Notes: generated from the sequence alone by a model not told the origin. Shown: positions 34,488 to 43,311, counted from the first letter of the stretch. The stretch: DNA of 64,000 nucleotides from Methanoregula sp. (GCA_041645435.1 JBAZQB010000005.1:62001-126000), one strand, 5' to 3'. Made by a program: numbers and translations.

Positions 34488-35648
34488 CTACACAACAAAA
34501 TAGATGATCAGGATAAGCGCAGTTGAGACGGCGCCCACCGCAGAAATAATGCGGGATTTTACATCGGTGACCAGTATCCACGCGGCTAAACAGAAAAAGA
34601 CGTACGGGATCAGGGTGGTGATCACAGATATTGTTGCGAGTTCTTCGAAATGATTTGAAAAAAGTAACAGGCCGGCACTCATCCCGCAACCGAGGACCAG
34701 TGCGTATGCAGGTGTTCCCTGGCGGGTGAGACCCTGTATCTTTGGAAGGGATACCTGGACTGCTGTGGACTGGAGTACCCGCGAGGTTGCGATAATATAG
34801 GCATTCAACGCGGAGAGCATCGCCACAATGCCGATTATTGCCACTATGGTGCCGGAATGGGCAAAAATCATTCCCGATGCAGTTGCAATCGGAGCAGGGG
34901 AAGCGGCAAGCGCTGCTGATCCCACACTGCCGATGAGCGCCACGTTCAACAGCAGATACAAGGAAACCACGATTGCCAGTACAAGAACCAGGGCTCGCCG
35001 TATCAGTTTTGGATCCTTAGTCTCTTCCACAGGAATTGCACTGATCTCAAAGCCGGTGAATGGCCAGTATACGATGATTACGGCGCCAAGCAGCCCTGCA
35101 GAAGTGACCGGCACCTCCGGAATGAAATTATCGAATTTGATAAACGGGATTAAAAGGAGCGCGATGAGCACAAGCGGGATAATTTTCATGGTGGTAAGGA
35201 TGTTTTCTGTCATGCCGGAAATGGATATACCGGTAATGTTAAGCCAGCAGAACAGTGCGATGATAACGATCTCGATGATAAGGACTGAGGACTGGCCAAA
35301 GTACATGAGGTACTGCCCGATGCCTGCTGCAATGGTTGCGATGCCGAAGACCGACGAGATCAGGTACAACGTGATGAGCACCAGGGCTACCCGTTTTCCA
35401 AATATCGAAGAGAAAAGTGAAAAAAAACTATGGGATTGGGTGAAACGGTACGAGACATAAGCGAGCGAGAGCAGAACGCAGGATGCGGAGATGGCAACAA
35501 TGACCCATGCCAGTAATGATGCAGGCCCGGCCATCTTTGCTGCGACACCGGGCACAACAAAAATACCAGAACCAATTGTCCCGCCAACGCCGAGACTGAC
35601 CAGTTCAAACAGTCCCAGTGAACGTTTATAGGTGCCAGGGCCAGTCAT
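34488..35648 (-). CDS. APC family amino acid permease
   Basis: The 386-residue membrane protein begins with the APC signature GLFELVSLGVGGTIGSGIFV (substrate-binding loop GxGxxIGSGIF in helix 1). About eleven hydrophobic helices follow; it is slightly short of the usual twelve-helix length. The substrate, probably an amino acid or amine, cannot be read. It ends about 75 bases before marC and is likely a separate unit. Confidence 0.88.
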   Translation of the reverse strand: MTGPGTYKRSLGLFELVSLGVGGTIGSGIFVVPGVAAKMAGPASLLAWVIVAISASCVLLSLAYVSYRFTQSHSFFSLFSSIFGKRVALVLITLYLISSVFGIATIAAGIGQYLMYFGQSSVLIIEIVIIALFCWLNITGISISGMTENILTTMKIIPLVLIALLLIPFIKFDNFIPEVPVTSAGLLGAVIIVYWPFTGFEISAIPVEETKDPKLIRRALVLVLAIVVSLYLLLNVALIGSVGSAALAASPAPIATASGMIFAHSGTIVAIIGIVAMLSALNAYIIATSRVLQSTAVQVSLPKIQGLTRQGTPAYALVLGCGMSAGLLLFSNHFEELATISVITTLIPYVFFCLAAWILVTDVKSRIISAVGAVSTALILIIYFVV

Positions 35649-35959
35649 ACGATCCCGTTTTTGCCATCACTCTGCATCCCACCAGGTCCCGTGTCAGGAC
35701 AATAATGGGGACCCCTGCTTCCGCGACCGATACCACCAACCCGCTCTCCTTTCTGTCAGTGTAGGAGTATCCACTATTAAAGCATCGTGGAGCAATACAG
35801 CACGAAATGGATCGTGTCACACGGAATTTTCTCCATAATCCTGTCTCTGGATTGCATCATCCACAATATATAATAATCACAAATCTCCATCTACCCATAG
35901 GGCGGACCTGACCCCGTAACACAGTCGCCGGGATGAACAGGCCGCAATGGTGAATTCTC

Positions 35960-36580
35960 ATGGCAAAAGCAGTGACAGCAACCAAAAAAAGTAGTGCAAA
36001 GAGCATAAAAAAACCGGTCGCAGCAAAAGCTAAAGCATCACCTGTGGCAAAGAAAAAACCTGCTGTAGCGAACAAACCCGCAGGAAAACAAGGAACTGTT
36101 GTGGCCAAAAAGAAAACCCCGGTGAAAACGGCGGCAAAAGTCCTGCCAGAGAAAACGGTAAAGAAAAGCGCAGTGAAAGCAGGAACAAAAAAATCCGCTG
36201 CAATACCCAGACGGTACAAATGCAGACTCTGCGGGTACGTCTACTCGCCACTCCGCGGGGAACCCCATAACGGCATTCCCGCGGGGACGGCCTTTGATGA
36301 TCTCCCTGACACGTACGTCTGCCCGGTCTGCGGGTACCAGGGAAAAGGCAAGATCGGCAAATGGGGGTTTGAGGAGTGGCGCCCGACGCGGTATCTCTGC
36401 TCCATGTGTTCATACGTGTATGATGAAAAACGCGGGGAACCTCACCGGGGCATTAAAGCCGGAACAAAATTTGAAGATCTTCCTGATGACTATGTCTGTC
36501 CGGTCTGTGCGCAGGACCCCAAGATCCGCGTGCAGTTCGGTAAGGTGTTCAAACAGGGTTTTGAACCGATCAATCTCTGA
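35960..36580 (+). CDS. Tandem rubredoxin with histone H1-like N-terminal tail
   Basis: Residues 1 to about 84 are Lys/Ala/Val/Pro-rich and highly basic. Two rubredoxin domains follow. The first has CRLCGYVY, GEPHNGIPAGTAFDDLPDTY and CPVCG; the second has CSMCSYVYDEKRGEPHRGIK, GTKFEDLPDDY and CPVC. Each has the four Cys that hold one iron. Rubredoxins carry single electrons, for example to rubrerythrin, diiron or F420-linked oxygen detoxification enzymes. The basic tail is odd for a soluble electron carrier and could bind nucleic acid or an acidic partner (inference). GTGAATTCTC lies before the ATG. Confidence 0.88.
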   Translation: MAKAVTATKKSSAKSIKKPVAAKAKASPVAKKKPAVANKPAGKQGTVVAKKKTPVKTAAKVLPEKTVKKSAVKAGTKKSAAIPRRYKCRLCGYVYSPLRGEPHNGIPAGTAFDDLPDTYVCPVCGYQGKGKIGKWGFEEWRPTRYLCSMCSYVYDEKRGEPHRGIKAGTKFEDLPDDYVCPVCAQDPKIRVQFGKVFKQGFEPINL

Positions 36581-36779
36581 TATATCCCACAGTTCATTTT
36601 TTGTCGTCAGAACGGTTTTACGTCGATTTATTGTTGATTTTTATCTATCAGGTAATGTCACCTGTGCTCCTTCTCATCCGGATGCAATCAGATGCGATCC
36701 CCGTGATCGTACCACAGGATGGCTTTTTTGGATCCTCACTCCATACCTATAAACATCCCGGCAGTTTATCTCCTATTCA

Positions 36780-37460
36780 GTGATTGAATTGATCCGCTTT
36801 ATCCAGAGCTCCGGTACCTGCCGGTATACATCCCTCCTCCTCGTCTGCATCCTGGCTGCCGTGATGATTCTTCCCGTTTCTGCTGCGGATGTAAATATCG
36901 AGGCTGACCTGGGAGACACCTTAAACCTCCATGGTGTCTCCTACACCGGCGATAGTGTCTATCTCTTCATGACCGGTCCGGGCTTACCAGAGAACGGGGT
37001 TACCCTGACCGACGTGTCCCAGCGGGCTGACCAGGGGCAGTTCACCCAGATTGGTCTGGACAGTAACCAGGAGTGGTCCTACCGCTGGAACACGGCCCGG
37101 ATCGAGAACGAGATCAATGCCGGGACGTACCTGGTCTATGTGACGAATGAGCCGGTGGACAAGGCCCACCTGGGAGGATCTAATTCCTACAAGACCCTTG
37201 AAGTCTACTTAAAAGAATCCAAAACGTCACGGGTCTCGATCAGCACCGGGACTTCCTACACGCTCAATCCCGAGAAACATACCTCCATCGTGTATGCCCC
37301 GACACTCGCCATCACTTCACCGACACCCACCCCGCCGCCGACAACGGCACCAACCACAGTAACGCCCACCCCCCTGCCCACAACAAAAGCATCCCCTCCT
37401 CCAGTAATAGTATTCCTTGCAGTGGTGCTGGGTGCGGTTGCTATCCTGAAAAAGAAGTAA
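36780..37460 (+). CDS. Small surface protein sharing a module with the S-layer protein
   Basis: The 226-residue protein starts at GTG and has a signal/anchor helix (about residues 18-36, CILAAVMILPVSAAD). One beta module follows: DLGDTLNLHGVSYTGDSVYL, FMTGPGLPENGVTLTDVSQR, WSYRWNTARIENEINAGTYL. The same layout of TGPGLP/SGPNLP, a WSW/WSY motif and a GTY strand is present in the large protein at 971. A Thr/Pro spacer and a C-terminal helix ending in KKK complete it. It is probably displayed on the surface. Confidence 0.75.
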   Translation: MIELIRFIQSSGTCRYTSLLLVCILAAVMILPVSAADVNIEADLGDTLNLHGVSYTGDSVYLFMTGPGLPENGVTLTDVSQRADQGQFTQIGLDSNQEWSYRWNTARIENEINAGTYLVYVTNEPVDKAHLGGSNSYKTLEVYLKESKTSRVSISTGTSYTLNPEKHTSIVYAPTLAITSPTPTPPPTTAPTTVTPTPLPTTKASPPPVIVFLAVVLGAVAILKKK

Positions 37461-37518
37461 ATACCCCCCCTCTTTTTTTACCGCAAGGTATTATCGTGTG
37501 AATGGTATACTGAGTGGT

Positions 37519-38145
37519 ATGGACGTCACCGCATTGCTTGAAAAGGCCTATCATCTCAAGAAGATCGGCCGGTATGATGATGCCATTGTGCATTATGATC
37601 GTGTTCTTGAACAGGATCGCAGAAATACCACTGCTCTTGAGGAAAAGGGAAATGTCTATTATTATCTTGGACGGCACAATGATGCAATCGCGTGCTATAA
37701 TGCCGCTATTGAGATAAATCCCAAACTGATCACCGTCTGGTATGAAAAAGGATACGCCCTGAGAAAGATTCACCGCTACGAAGATGCTATCGTGTGTTTC
37801 GATCAGGCTTTGGCCCTTGATCCGGAATACACCATTGCGCTGAGCAACAAAGGGTATGCCCTGAATGAACTGGGACGGTATAAAGAAGCGATCCGGTGCT
37901 TTGATACGATTCTCGAATCGAGCCCGAATAATATCCGGGCGGCGACGGCAAAGGGTATTGCGCTGCGGGAGCTGGGTAAAAACGAAGAAGCACTTGTGTT
38001 TTTTGATAAGGCCCTCAATTTAAACTCTATTAACTCATTTGTGTATTACAACAAAGCAATCGCGCTTCGCAATCTCGGCAGGATAAAAGAAGCGGATGAG
38101 TGTATCAAAATCGTGAACTCCCCCCGCGGTGCCAAAAAAATATAA
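37519..38145 (+). CDS. Tetratricopeptide repeat protein
   Basis: This protein of about 208 residues is built of five to six TPR units of 34 residues with the A-x-x-x-x-x-x-A-L-x-x-x-P pattern (AIACYNAAIEINPKLITVWY, AIVCFDQALALDPEYTIALS, AIRCFDTILESSPNNIRAAT). TPRs are protein-protein scaffolds; no enzymatic domain is attached. ATG 37519 fits; a GTG at 37498 is in frame. Confidence 0.88.
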   Translation: MDVTALLEKAYHLKKIGRYDDAIVHYDRVLEQDRRNTTALEEKGNVYYYLGRHNDAIACYNAAIEINPKLITVWYEKGYALRKIHRYEDAIVCFDQALALDPEYTIALSNKGYALNELGRYKEAIRCFDTILESSPNNIRAATAKGIALRELGKNEEALVFFDKALNLNSINSFVYYNKAIALRNLGRIKEADECIKIVNSPRGAKKI

Positions 38146-38582
38146 CTTTTTTGTCCGGTAATCGCAAAAAAGCGATGAGAAGATTATCTGTTTTAATAAA
38201 GAGATCTAACGTTTTGGTTCAGTTGAAATGGACATAAACCATTAAGTTCACACCCCCACCACGAAAATCGTTTTTGAGATTTTCCCCTGCCTCAAGGTCT
38301 CACCGAGGCACGGCAGGGCCAGGAGGTTTTAGTATTTTCAGTCACTAAATCGCCGCGGGGGCGTCCCTTTTTGGTGCGGCGACGTTCATCGTATTCGAGG
38401 GTATGGGGGCATCAGCCCCCATCATTATATTCTGAATACTAACAATTTTCAGGAGAAGAGTACTCACGAATTATTGGAAATAACGGGCTCACACCAGTCT
38501 CAACGATTCTTATCGAATTAGGTATTTTATTTCGTTGAATTGCCGGAATAAAAAATCCTTGGCATCCCATTTACAGAATGCT
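38146..38582. other. Hairpin-rich convergent intergenic region
   Basis: About 440 bases lie between the TPR gene and the end of the mtr operon, without a gene. Three structures stand out: CCCTGCCTC paired with GAGGCAC-GGCAGGG (38285-38318), CGCCGC/GCGGCG (38351-38381), and a perfect 8-bp ATGGGGGC/GCCCCCAT hairpin with ATCA loop (38403-38422). They could be terminators or a small structured RNA. Confidence 0.55.
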
Positions 38583-38592
38583 AAAAAAAAAA
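38583..38592 (-). terminator. Oligo-T terminator of the mtr operon
   Basis: Ten A residues on the plus strand are ten T residues on the coding strand, beginning right after the mtrH stop codon. This is a strong archaeal intrinsic termination signal. Confidence 0.7.
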
Positions 38593-39630
38593 TTAAATGA
38601 GTTTAAAGATGGGGTGGCTTTCTGATTTGCACTCGATCCCGAGCTGACGGGTTGCTTCAAGGACCGTGATGTCCGTGTAGGCCTGTGCTGTGATCATTGC
38701 TTCGACGTTCTCGATAGGTCCGTACATAATCAGATCTGCACCGAGGGTGCTTGCAATCATGTTGCAGCCGATATCGGGGGCTGACCATGCTGCCTGCTTT
38801 ATGCCTTCCATACCGCCGAGGTAGTGGTGGGACATCTGCTTTAAGAGGACATCCTTACCCTCGTATCCTGCTGCGAGTACTGAGGGGGTCTTGCTCGTTC
38901 CCTTCCAGCGCTTGAGCCAGGTCCAGGAAACGGTCATGTTGTGGTATGCACCACCGGTCGGGTAGCCGTGGATTGCCTTGCATGCAAGGATCTCACGGTA
39001 TGAGCCGCCGCTGCCAAGGCCGAGCGGGGTTGCTGCAGTGTCGAGAATCGGGCGCTTGATACCGCAGTATTCTGCGATCTCCAGCATACCCTTGGTCTGT
39101 CCTGCAACGCCACCCTCTACGAGCACCTTTTCCCTGCCCGCAACTGACGGGTCTGCAGGGTTGAATGCGAGGACAATGGCTGCATCCACATCACTGTTCT
39201 TGAGTGCTTCGATGCTCTCTGGCAGGATCGAGCCGTTGATCGAGTTGTAGATCGCACGGTTTGCAAGGCCTACTTCGGTTACGTACTTGCACGCGTGGGC
39301 AAGTGCCGTTGGAACCGATGAGTCCATTAAGAACGCGGTCTTGTTGTCGATGCTGTCGAACCAGTTGAAGTAGCTCTCGAACGCTTCGCCGTATTCGGCG
39401 ATGATCTGGATGAAGTGCGGGATACCGGTCAGGTCCGAGAGAACCTGACAGCGGTTCCAGAGGGCTTCTGCTTTTGCCTTGTCGATCGTTCCCTTGTGGT
39501 CATCAAGCACGCACTCGTGCTTGTTGTAGAAGATTGATGCACCCAATACAGTAGGGTACTCGCCGGGCTGTCCACCGATCTTGGTGCCGTTGAAGTCCCA
39601 GACACTCTGTTCTTTTTCAAATCTGAACAT
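38593..39630 (-). CDS. mtrH: Methyl-H4MPT:coenzyme M methyltransferase subunit H
   Basis: MtrH is the soluble subunit that takes the methyl group from methyl-H4MPT to the corrinoid of MtrA. The 345-residue sequence begins MFRFEKEQSVWDFNGTKIGG and includes EVGLANRAIYNSINGSILPE and GADLIMYGPIENVEAMITAQ, typical MtrH. It is the last gene of the operon, as in canonical mtrEDCBAFGH. GGAGGTGT precedes the start. Confidence 0.96.
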   Translation of the reverse strand: MFRFEKEQSVWDFNGTKIGGQPGEYPTVLGASIFYNKHECVLDDHKGTIDKAKAEALWNRCQVLSDLTGIPHFIQIIAEYGEAFESYFNWFDSIDNKTAFLMDSSVPTALAHACKYVTEVGLANRAIYNSINGSILPESIEALKNSDVDAAIVLAFNPADPSVAGREKVLVEGGVAGQTKGMLEIAEYCGIKRPILDTAATPLGLGSGGSYREILACKAIHGYPTGGAYHNMTVSWTWLKRWKGTSKTPSVLAAGYEGKDVLLKQMSHHYLGGMEGIKQAAWSAPDIGCNMIASTLGADLIMYGPIENVEAMITAQAYTDITVLEATRQLGIECKSESHPIFKLI

Positions 39631-39647
39631 ATTCGTTTACACCTCCG

Positions 39648-40385
39648 TTATACCATTGTCATTAATTTCTGGTACAGGAACAGCAGCATAATGAATACGA
39701 TAACGCCTGCCATCAGGCCGTACAGTATACCGATATCCCGTCCGATCTTTCTTCCAACACGCTGCGCAACCTCTGCATCCACGAACTCGATCTTCTTCTC
39801 GATCTTGTCGAGTCTCTTCTCGATTTCGAGGAACTGGGGATTTGCAGCCGCAGAGCCAACTTCAGCGCCACCTGCAGCTTCCTTGACTTCGACGACGATA
39901 GGATCAGCAGCGAACGCACCCGGGTCACGGGCCTTGAGTTCGTTGATCTTCGCCTTGATCGCGCCCAGGTCTTCGCTTTCCATGATGTTGACGATTTCCG
40001 TCTGTTCCTGGAAGCGCTTGATAGCTGCGTCGTTGAGGTTCTCGATGAAGGGAATAGCACCCTCAGCGCCTACGACTCTGCCGTCCTTGACACCGCTCTT
40101 ATGGAGTGCAGCGAACGTCTGGCCCGATAAGTGGCCCTTGACTTCAGTACCGCAGAACAGCATGAACCTGATATTGGGGTTGGAGATAACGTTGGCGATG
40201 ACTTTTTCGAGACCGAGGTTTTCAGTCTTACAGGAACCGCAGAGTGCGGCGCCTGCGTCACAGATGCCCTTTTCGTCGAGGTGAGATCCCATGGTGACAA
40301 CAGCCACCGGGCTGTTTGCGTCTCCTGAGATAAAGTCACCCTTGACGAGCGGCCATCCACTTGCTGGTGATTTCTTGTCTGCCAT
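39648..40385 (-). CDS. mtrG: MtrA-MtrG fusion protein (second MtrA corrinoid domain joined to MtrG)
   Basis: Residues 1 to about 170 equal those of the MtrA encoded at 41324, including the corrinoid-ligand His in VKGHLSG. The MtrA membrane helix is absent. Instead the C-terminal 75 residues (FLEIEKRLDKIEKKIEFVDA, QRVGRKIGRDIGILYGLMAG and a membrane helix) are a recognisable MtrG. Canonical mtrG is a separate gene of about 75-90 codons in this very position. A plus-strand block of 509 bp (39877-40385) is identical by eye to 40816-41324. ATG at 40385 is preceded by GAGGTGA overlapping the mtrF stop. Confidence 0.88.
   Translation of the reverse strand: MADKKSPASGWPLVKGDFISGDANSPVAVVTMGSHLDEKGICDAGAALCGSCKTENLGLEKVIANVISNPNIRFMLFCGTEVKGHLSGQTFAALHKSGVKDGRVVGAEGAIPFIENLNDAAIKRFQEQTEIVNIMESEDLGAIKAKINELKARDPGAFAADPIVVEVKEAAGGAEVGSAAANPQFLEIEKRLDKIEKKIEFVDAEVAQRVGRKIGRDIGILYGLMAGVIVFIMLLFLYQKLMTMV
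39877..40385 (-). repeat. Long direct repeat (copy in the mtrA-mtrG fusion)
   Basis: These 509 bases show no mismatch by eye to 40816-41324, a constant offset of 939 bases. The identity begins inside the coding region at the AGGAAGC bases (coding strand) and ends at the start codon. Short sequences before the start (GAGGTGAACAAG) are also shared with mtrF. Perfect identity at silent positions implies recent copying or ongoing gene conversion. Confidence 0.92.
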
Positions 40386-40395
40386 CTTGTTCACC

Positions 40396-40599
40396 TCATC
40401 CCACCAGTAATGCCGGCACTATGATCAGGATCAATGCAAGGAGTAGTCCTGCAACAAATCCGACCAGACCAGTCGCGGTGACTGCCGAGTCAATCTTGTT
40501 GGTCCTGGCGAGGATCTGAGATTTATAGCGGATGTTTTCCACCATGTTCTCGATCGCCACCATCCTGACGGGTCCTGTTGATTTAGCTTCTTCTGACAT
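40396..40599 (-). CDS. mtrF: Methyl-H4MPT:coenzyme M methyltransferase subunit F
   Basis: This small 67-residue subunit begins MSEEAKSTGPVRMVAIENMV, with the MtrF pattern ENxVExIRYKxQxxAR and one C-terminal membrane helix (VGFVAGLLLALILIIVPALL). ATG at 40599 is chosen because GAGGTGAACAAG stands right before it; the GTG at 40608 is part of that site. It sits between mtrA and the fusion gene. Confidence 0.9.
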   Translation of the reverse strand: MSEEAKSTGPVRMVAIENMVENIRYKSQILARTNKIDSAVTATGLVGFVAGLLLALILIIVPALLVG

Positions 40600-40604
40600 C
40601 TTGT

Positions 40605-41324
40605 TCACCTCATCATCAGGAATCCAACCAGGGCGAATGAGACGATCAGACCGATCATCAGGCCTTCGATCTTACCTGCATAGACCCCGGCGGCAAACTT
40701 GTCCCGGTATCCGATGTCCGTCACCATCTTTTCGATGACTTTCATACGGGCGGTAATGAGTGCCATTTCACCGGACAGCGGGCGTACTTCGCCACCTGTC
40801 TCTTCAGCGCCGCCGGCTTCCTTGACTTCGACGACGATAGGATCAGCAGCGAACGCACCCGGGTCACGGGCCTTGAGTTCGTTGATCTTCGCCTTGATCG
40901 CGCCCAGGTCTTCGCTTTCCATGATGTTGACGATTTCCGTCTGTTCCTGGAAGCGCTTGATAGCTGCGTCGTTGAGGTTCTCGATGAAGGGAATAGCACC
41001 CTCAGCGCCTACGACTCTGCCGTCCTTGACACCGCTCTTATGGAGTGCAGCGAACGTCTGGCCCGATAAGTGGCCCTTGACTTCAGTACCGCAGAACAGC
41101 ATGAACCTGATATTGGGGTTGGAGATAACGTTGGCGATGACTTTTTCGAGACCGAGGTTTTCAGTCTTACAGGAACCGCAGAGTGCGGCGCCTGCGTCAC
41201 AGATGCCCTTTTCGTCGAGGTGAGATCCCATGGTGACAACAGCCACCGGGCTGTTTGCGTCTCCTGAGATAAAGTCACCCTTGACGAGCGGCCATCCACT
41301 TGCTGGTGATTTCTTGTCTGCCAT
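40605..41324 (-). CDS. mtrA: Methyl-H4MPT:coenzyme M methyltransferase subunit A
   Basis: MtrA carries the 5-hydroxybenzimidazolyl-cobamide that relays the methyl group. The 239-residue protein begins MADKKSPASGWPLVKGDFIS and has the CGSCKTENLGLEKVIANVIS stretch, the His ligand in TEVKGHLSG and a C-terminal membrane helix (GLMIGLIVSFALVGFLMM), the normal MtrA architecture. ATG overlaps the region of the mtrB stop. Confidence 0.97.
   Translation of the reverse strand: MADKKSPASGWPLVKGDFISGDANSPVAVVTMGSHLDEKGICDAGAALCGSCKTENLGLEKVIANVISNPNIRFMLFCGTEVKGHLSGQTFAALHKSGVKDGRVVGAEGAIPFIENLNDAAIKRFQEQTEIVNIMESEDLGAIKAKINELKARDPGAFAADPIVVEVKEAGGAEETGGEVRPLSGEMALITARMKVIEKMVTDIGYRDKFAAGVYAGKIEGLMIGLIVSFALVGFLMMR
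40816..41324 (-). repeat. Long direct repeat (copy in genuine mtrA)
   Basis: This is the partner of the block at 39877-40385. The two differ abruptly beyond the boundary, one continuing into the MtrA linker (GGAEETGGEVRPL) and the other into the MtrG part (AGGAEVGSAAANP). Confidence 0.92.
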
Positions 41325-41325
41325 A

Positions 41326-41619
41326 TCAGCCCACCTTGATCAACTGGAATGCAATGATCCCAGCAATGAATAATCCAACCGCAAGTCCGTACCAGAACGA
41401 CGTGATGCTGCCACCAATCGCAAGTCCCTTCTCCCTGTTGGGGAAGGATGCAAGCATGTTACCTTCTCCGGCGAGCATGTTGACGAGATCATCGGCAGTT
41501 GCCTCGAGAACGGTAACTTTCTCCAGAACCGGGGAAAGTGATTCGCCCTGTGAGGTGATGATGCCAATGAACGGGTCAGCAACGAGCCCGAATTCCGGAA
41601 GCACTATAATGTTTGCCAT
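41326..41619 (-). CDS. mtrB: Methyl-H4MPT:coenzyme M methyltransferase subunit B
   Basis: The 97-residue subunit has one C-terminal membrane helix (FWYGLAVGLFIAGIIAFQLI). It begins MANIIVLPEFGLVADPFIGI, with the soluble head to about residue 70. Order C-B-A is canonical and spacing is tight on both sides. Confidence 0.94.
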   Translation of the reverse strand: MANIIVLPEFGLVADPFIGIITSQGESLSPVLEKVTVLEATADDLVNMLAGEGNMLASFPNREKGLAIGGSITSFWYGLAVGLFIAGIIAFQLIKVG

Positions 41620-42468
41620 TTAGTGTCCCTCCGTATCAGGTATCGGCTTTGAATCAAGCCATGCTGCAGCGTCGCGCTTCGAGAGTTCAAAGTACTGGGA
41701 GTATGTGTATGCCCAGCCGATGATTGCGATAATCAGCGAAATGAGTGCTGATCCAGCGCTTATCAGGGCAAAGGACATCACGGCTGCGACAATCATGCTC
41801 AAAAATCCGCACTCTGCGGTGAGCATGAGCATCCTGTCCTGTTTCCAGCCGGGTCCCAGGCACGCGTTGAACGGGTGCTGGATTGCAATTGCGCCAAGCA
41901 GGAATGCGACGGCGATAAGTCCGCCACCAAGGAATGAATTTGCGTAGCTGGTGATGGGGAGTCCAAGGAACGAGGCCGTTGACGTTGTCAGGCCGGTAAA
42001 GGTGAACCCACCGGAGATCATTGCTGCAAATCCCATAACGGTAAGTGCACCAACAACTGCCATTTCAGTGAGTGCCTGGACCATGGCCGGGATCTTCATG
42101 TTCAGGATATTGTTTGAGACATACCCGAGGATGTAACCAATGATAGCTGCAAGAACGAGTGCAACGATCGGTGCCATCATACCATACTTGGTAGCGAGCA
42201 GCATCGCGATTGTACCCGATCCGAATGCGATCATACCTGCAGAGGGAACCCCGGTACCGATACCGTAGCTGCACAGCACCTTGATGGTGTGGCTGCCCCA
42301 GATCAGTGCAGAGACTACTGCAAGTCCGCCGAAGAACGAGAACATCTCGGTGTTGGTGAACGCATTGAGGTACGTCAGGTAAATGCACACGAGTGTGCTG
42401 ACGAGTCCCGCGATCATGATCTTATTGTGCGGGACGCCGCCTTCAATTACTTCAACTTTTACTGACAT
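41620..42468 (-). CDS. mtrC: Methyl-H4MPT:coenzyme M methyltransferase subunit C
   Basis: This 282-residue integral membrane subunit is part of the sodium-pumping core with D and E. MSVKVEVIEGGVPHNKIMIA is the start, with the ATG at 42468 preceded by GAGGTGTG. Helices repeat along the chain; HPFNACLGPGWKQDRMLMLT is a conserved loop. Confidence 0.95.
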   Translation of the reverse strand: MSVKVEVIEGGVPHNKIMIAGLVSTLVCIYLTYLNAFTNTEMFSFFGGLAVVSALIWGSHTIKVLCSYGIGTGVPSAGMIAFGSGTIAMLLATKYGMMAPIVALVLAAIIGYILGYVSNNILNMKIPAMVQALTEMAVVGALTVMGFAAMISGGFTFTGLTTSTASFLGLPITSYANSFLGGGLIAVAFLLGAIAIQHPFNACLGPGWKQDRMLMLTAECGFLSMIVAAVMSFALISAGSALISLIIAIIGWAYTYSQYFELSKRDAAAWLDSKPIPDTEGH

Positions 42469-42477
42469 CTTCACACC

Positions 42478-43311
42478 TCACATTGCCACGATCAGGATCG
42501 CTACGAATCCGCAGAGTGCTGATGCAACAGCGGATGCAACGATTGCCCGTGGCCAGCGCTTGAACTTCGGGTCGTGGGGTCCTTCAATAGTTCCGGTGAT
42601 GTTGTATGCGGTCAGCACTGCATTCACGAGGAACAGAGCGACTGCGAACATACCGGCAATGGCGACTGCAACGGGCATAACCTGTGCTGCGGTTGCACCC
42701 ATCATCTTCGGGAACGTTGCCTCGTAGAGGCCGAGAAGTTCCAGGTAGATGAGTGTACCGCCGGCACCGCCAAGGATACCACCGATTACGCCGCCAACGA
42801 AGGAGACGAACGGAAGGCCGTGACCTTCAGTACCCTGGGATTTGTATTCTGCCTGTGAATCGCCGGTGATGGGGTCATGGAGGACTTTACCTGACGCGGC
42901 CGGGATACCCATGCCATAGACGTAGACAAAGTTCACCATCATACAGGTGATTGCCATCATCAGGCCGCCACCAATACCGCCGGTGACGACTGCAACGACC
43001 ATACCCTGTTCTGCTGCCCATGCCCCGCCGAAGAGTCCGGCGAGACCTGCACCAGCGGCAAGCATGGCGACACCCGTCGCGATACCCGGTGCCTGTCCCA
43101 TTGCTGCGGGAGCACCGCCGACTGGCACGAAGTGGGTGCCGAATCCGATCAGGACACCGCCGATGATGATACCGATCAGGGCCGTAAGACCGAGAGTTGG
43201 TGATACATACCAGCAGGCTCCGAGGATGATGATCAGGAGGACGACACCGACTGCCATTGCGGTCGGGTTCATTGCGCCGCCAGCTGTTGGTTTTGCTGCA
43301 ACTGCGCTCAT
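42478..43311 (-). CDS. mtrD: Methyl-H4MPT:coenzyme M methyltransferase subunit D
   Basis: This 277-residue subunit is made of membrane helices rich in Gly and Ala. The segment GIGGGLMMAITCMMVNFVYV, the YGMGIPAASGKV loop and the PHDPKFKRWPRAIVAS loop are typical. Its ATG overlaps the mtrE stop (ATGA), so synthesis is coupled. Confidence 0.95.
   Translation of the reverse strand: MSAVAAKPTAGGAMNPTAMAVGVVLLIIILGACWYVSPTLGLTALIGIIIGGVLIGFGTHFVPVGGAPAAMGQAPGIATGVAMLAAGAGLAGLFGGAWAAEQGMVVAVVTGGIGGGLMMAITCMMVNFVYVYGMGIPAASGKVLHDPITGDSQAEYKSQGTEGHGLPFVSFVGGVIGGILGGAGGTLIYLELLGLYEATFPKMMGATAAQVMPVAVAIAGMFAVALFLVNAVLTAYNITGTIEGPHDPKFKRWPRAIVASAVASALCGFVAILIVAM

Noticed and set aside
35626..35820. Minus-strand frame of 64 codons upstream of the APC permease
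   Set aside because: It overlaps the permease start in another frame and has no start context; only a vague likeness to a conserved strand.
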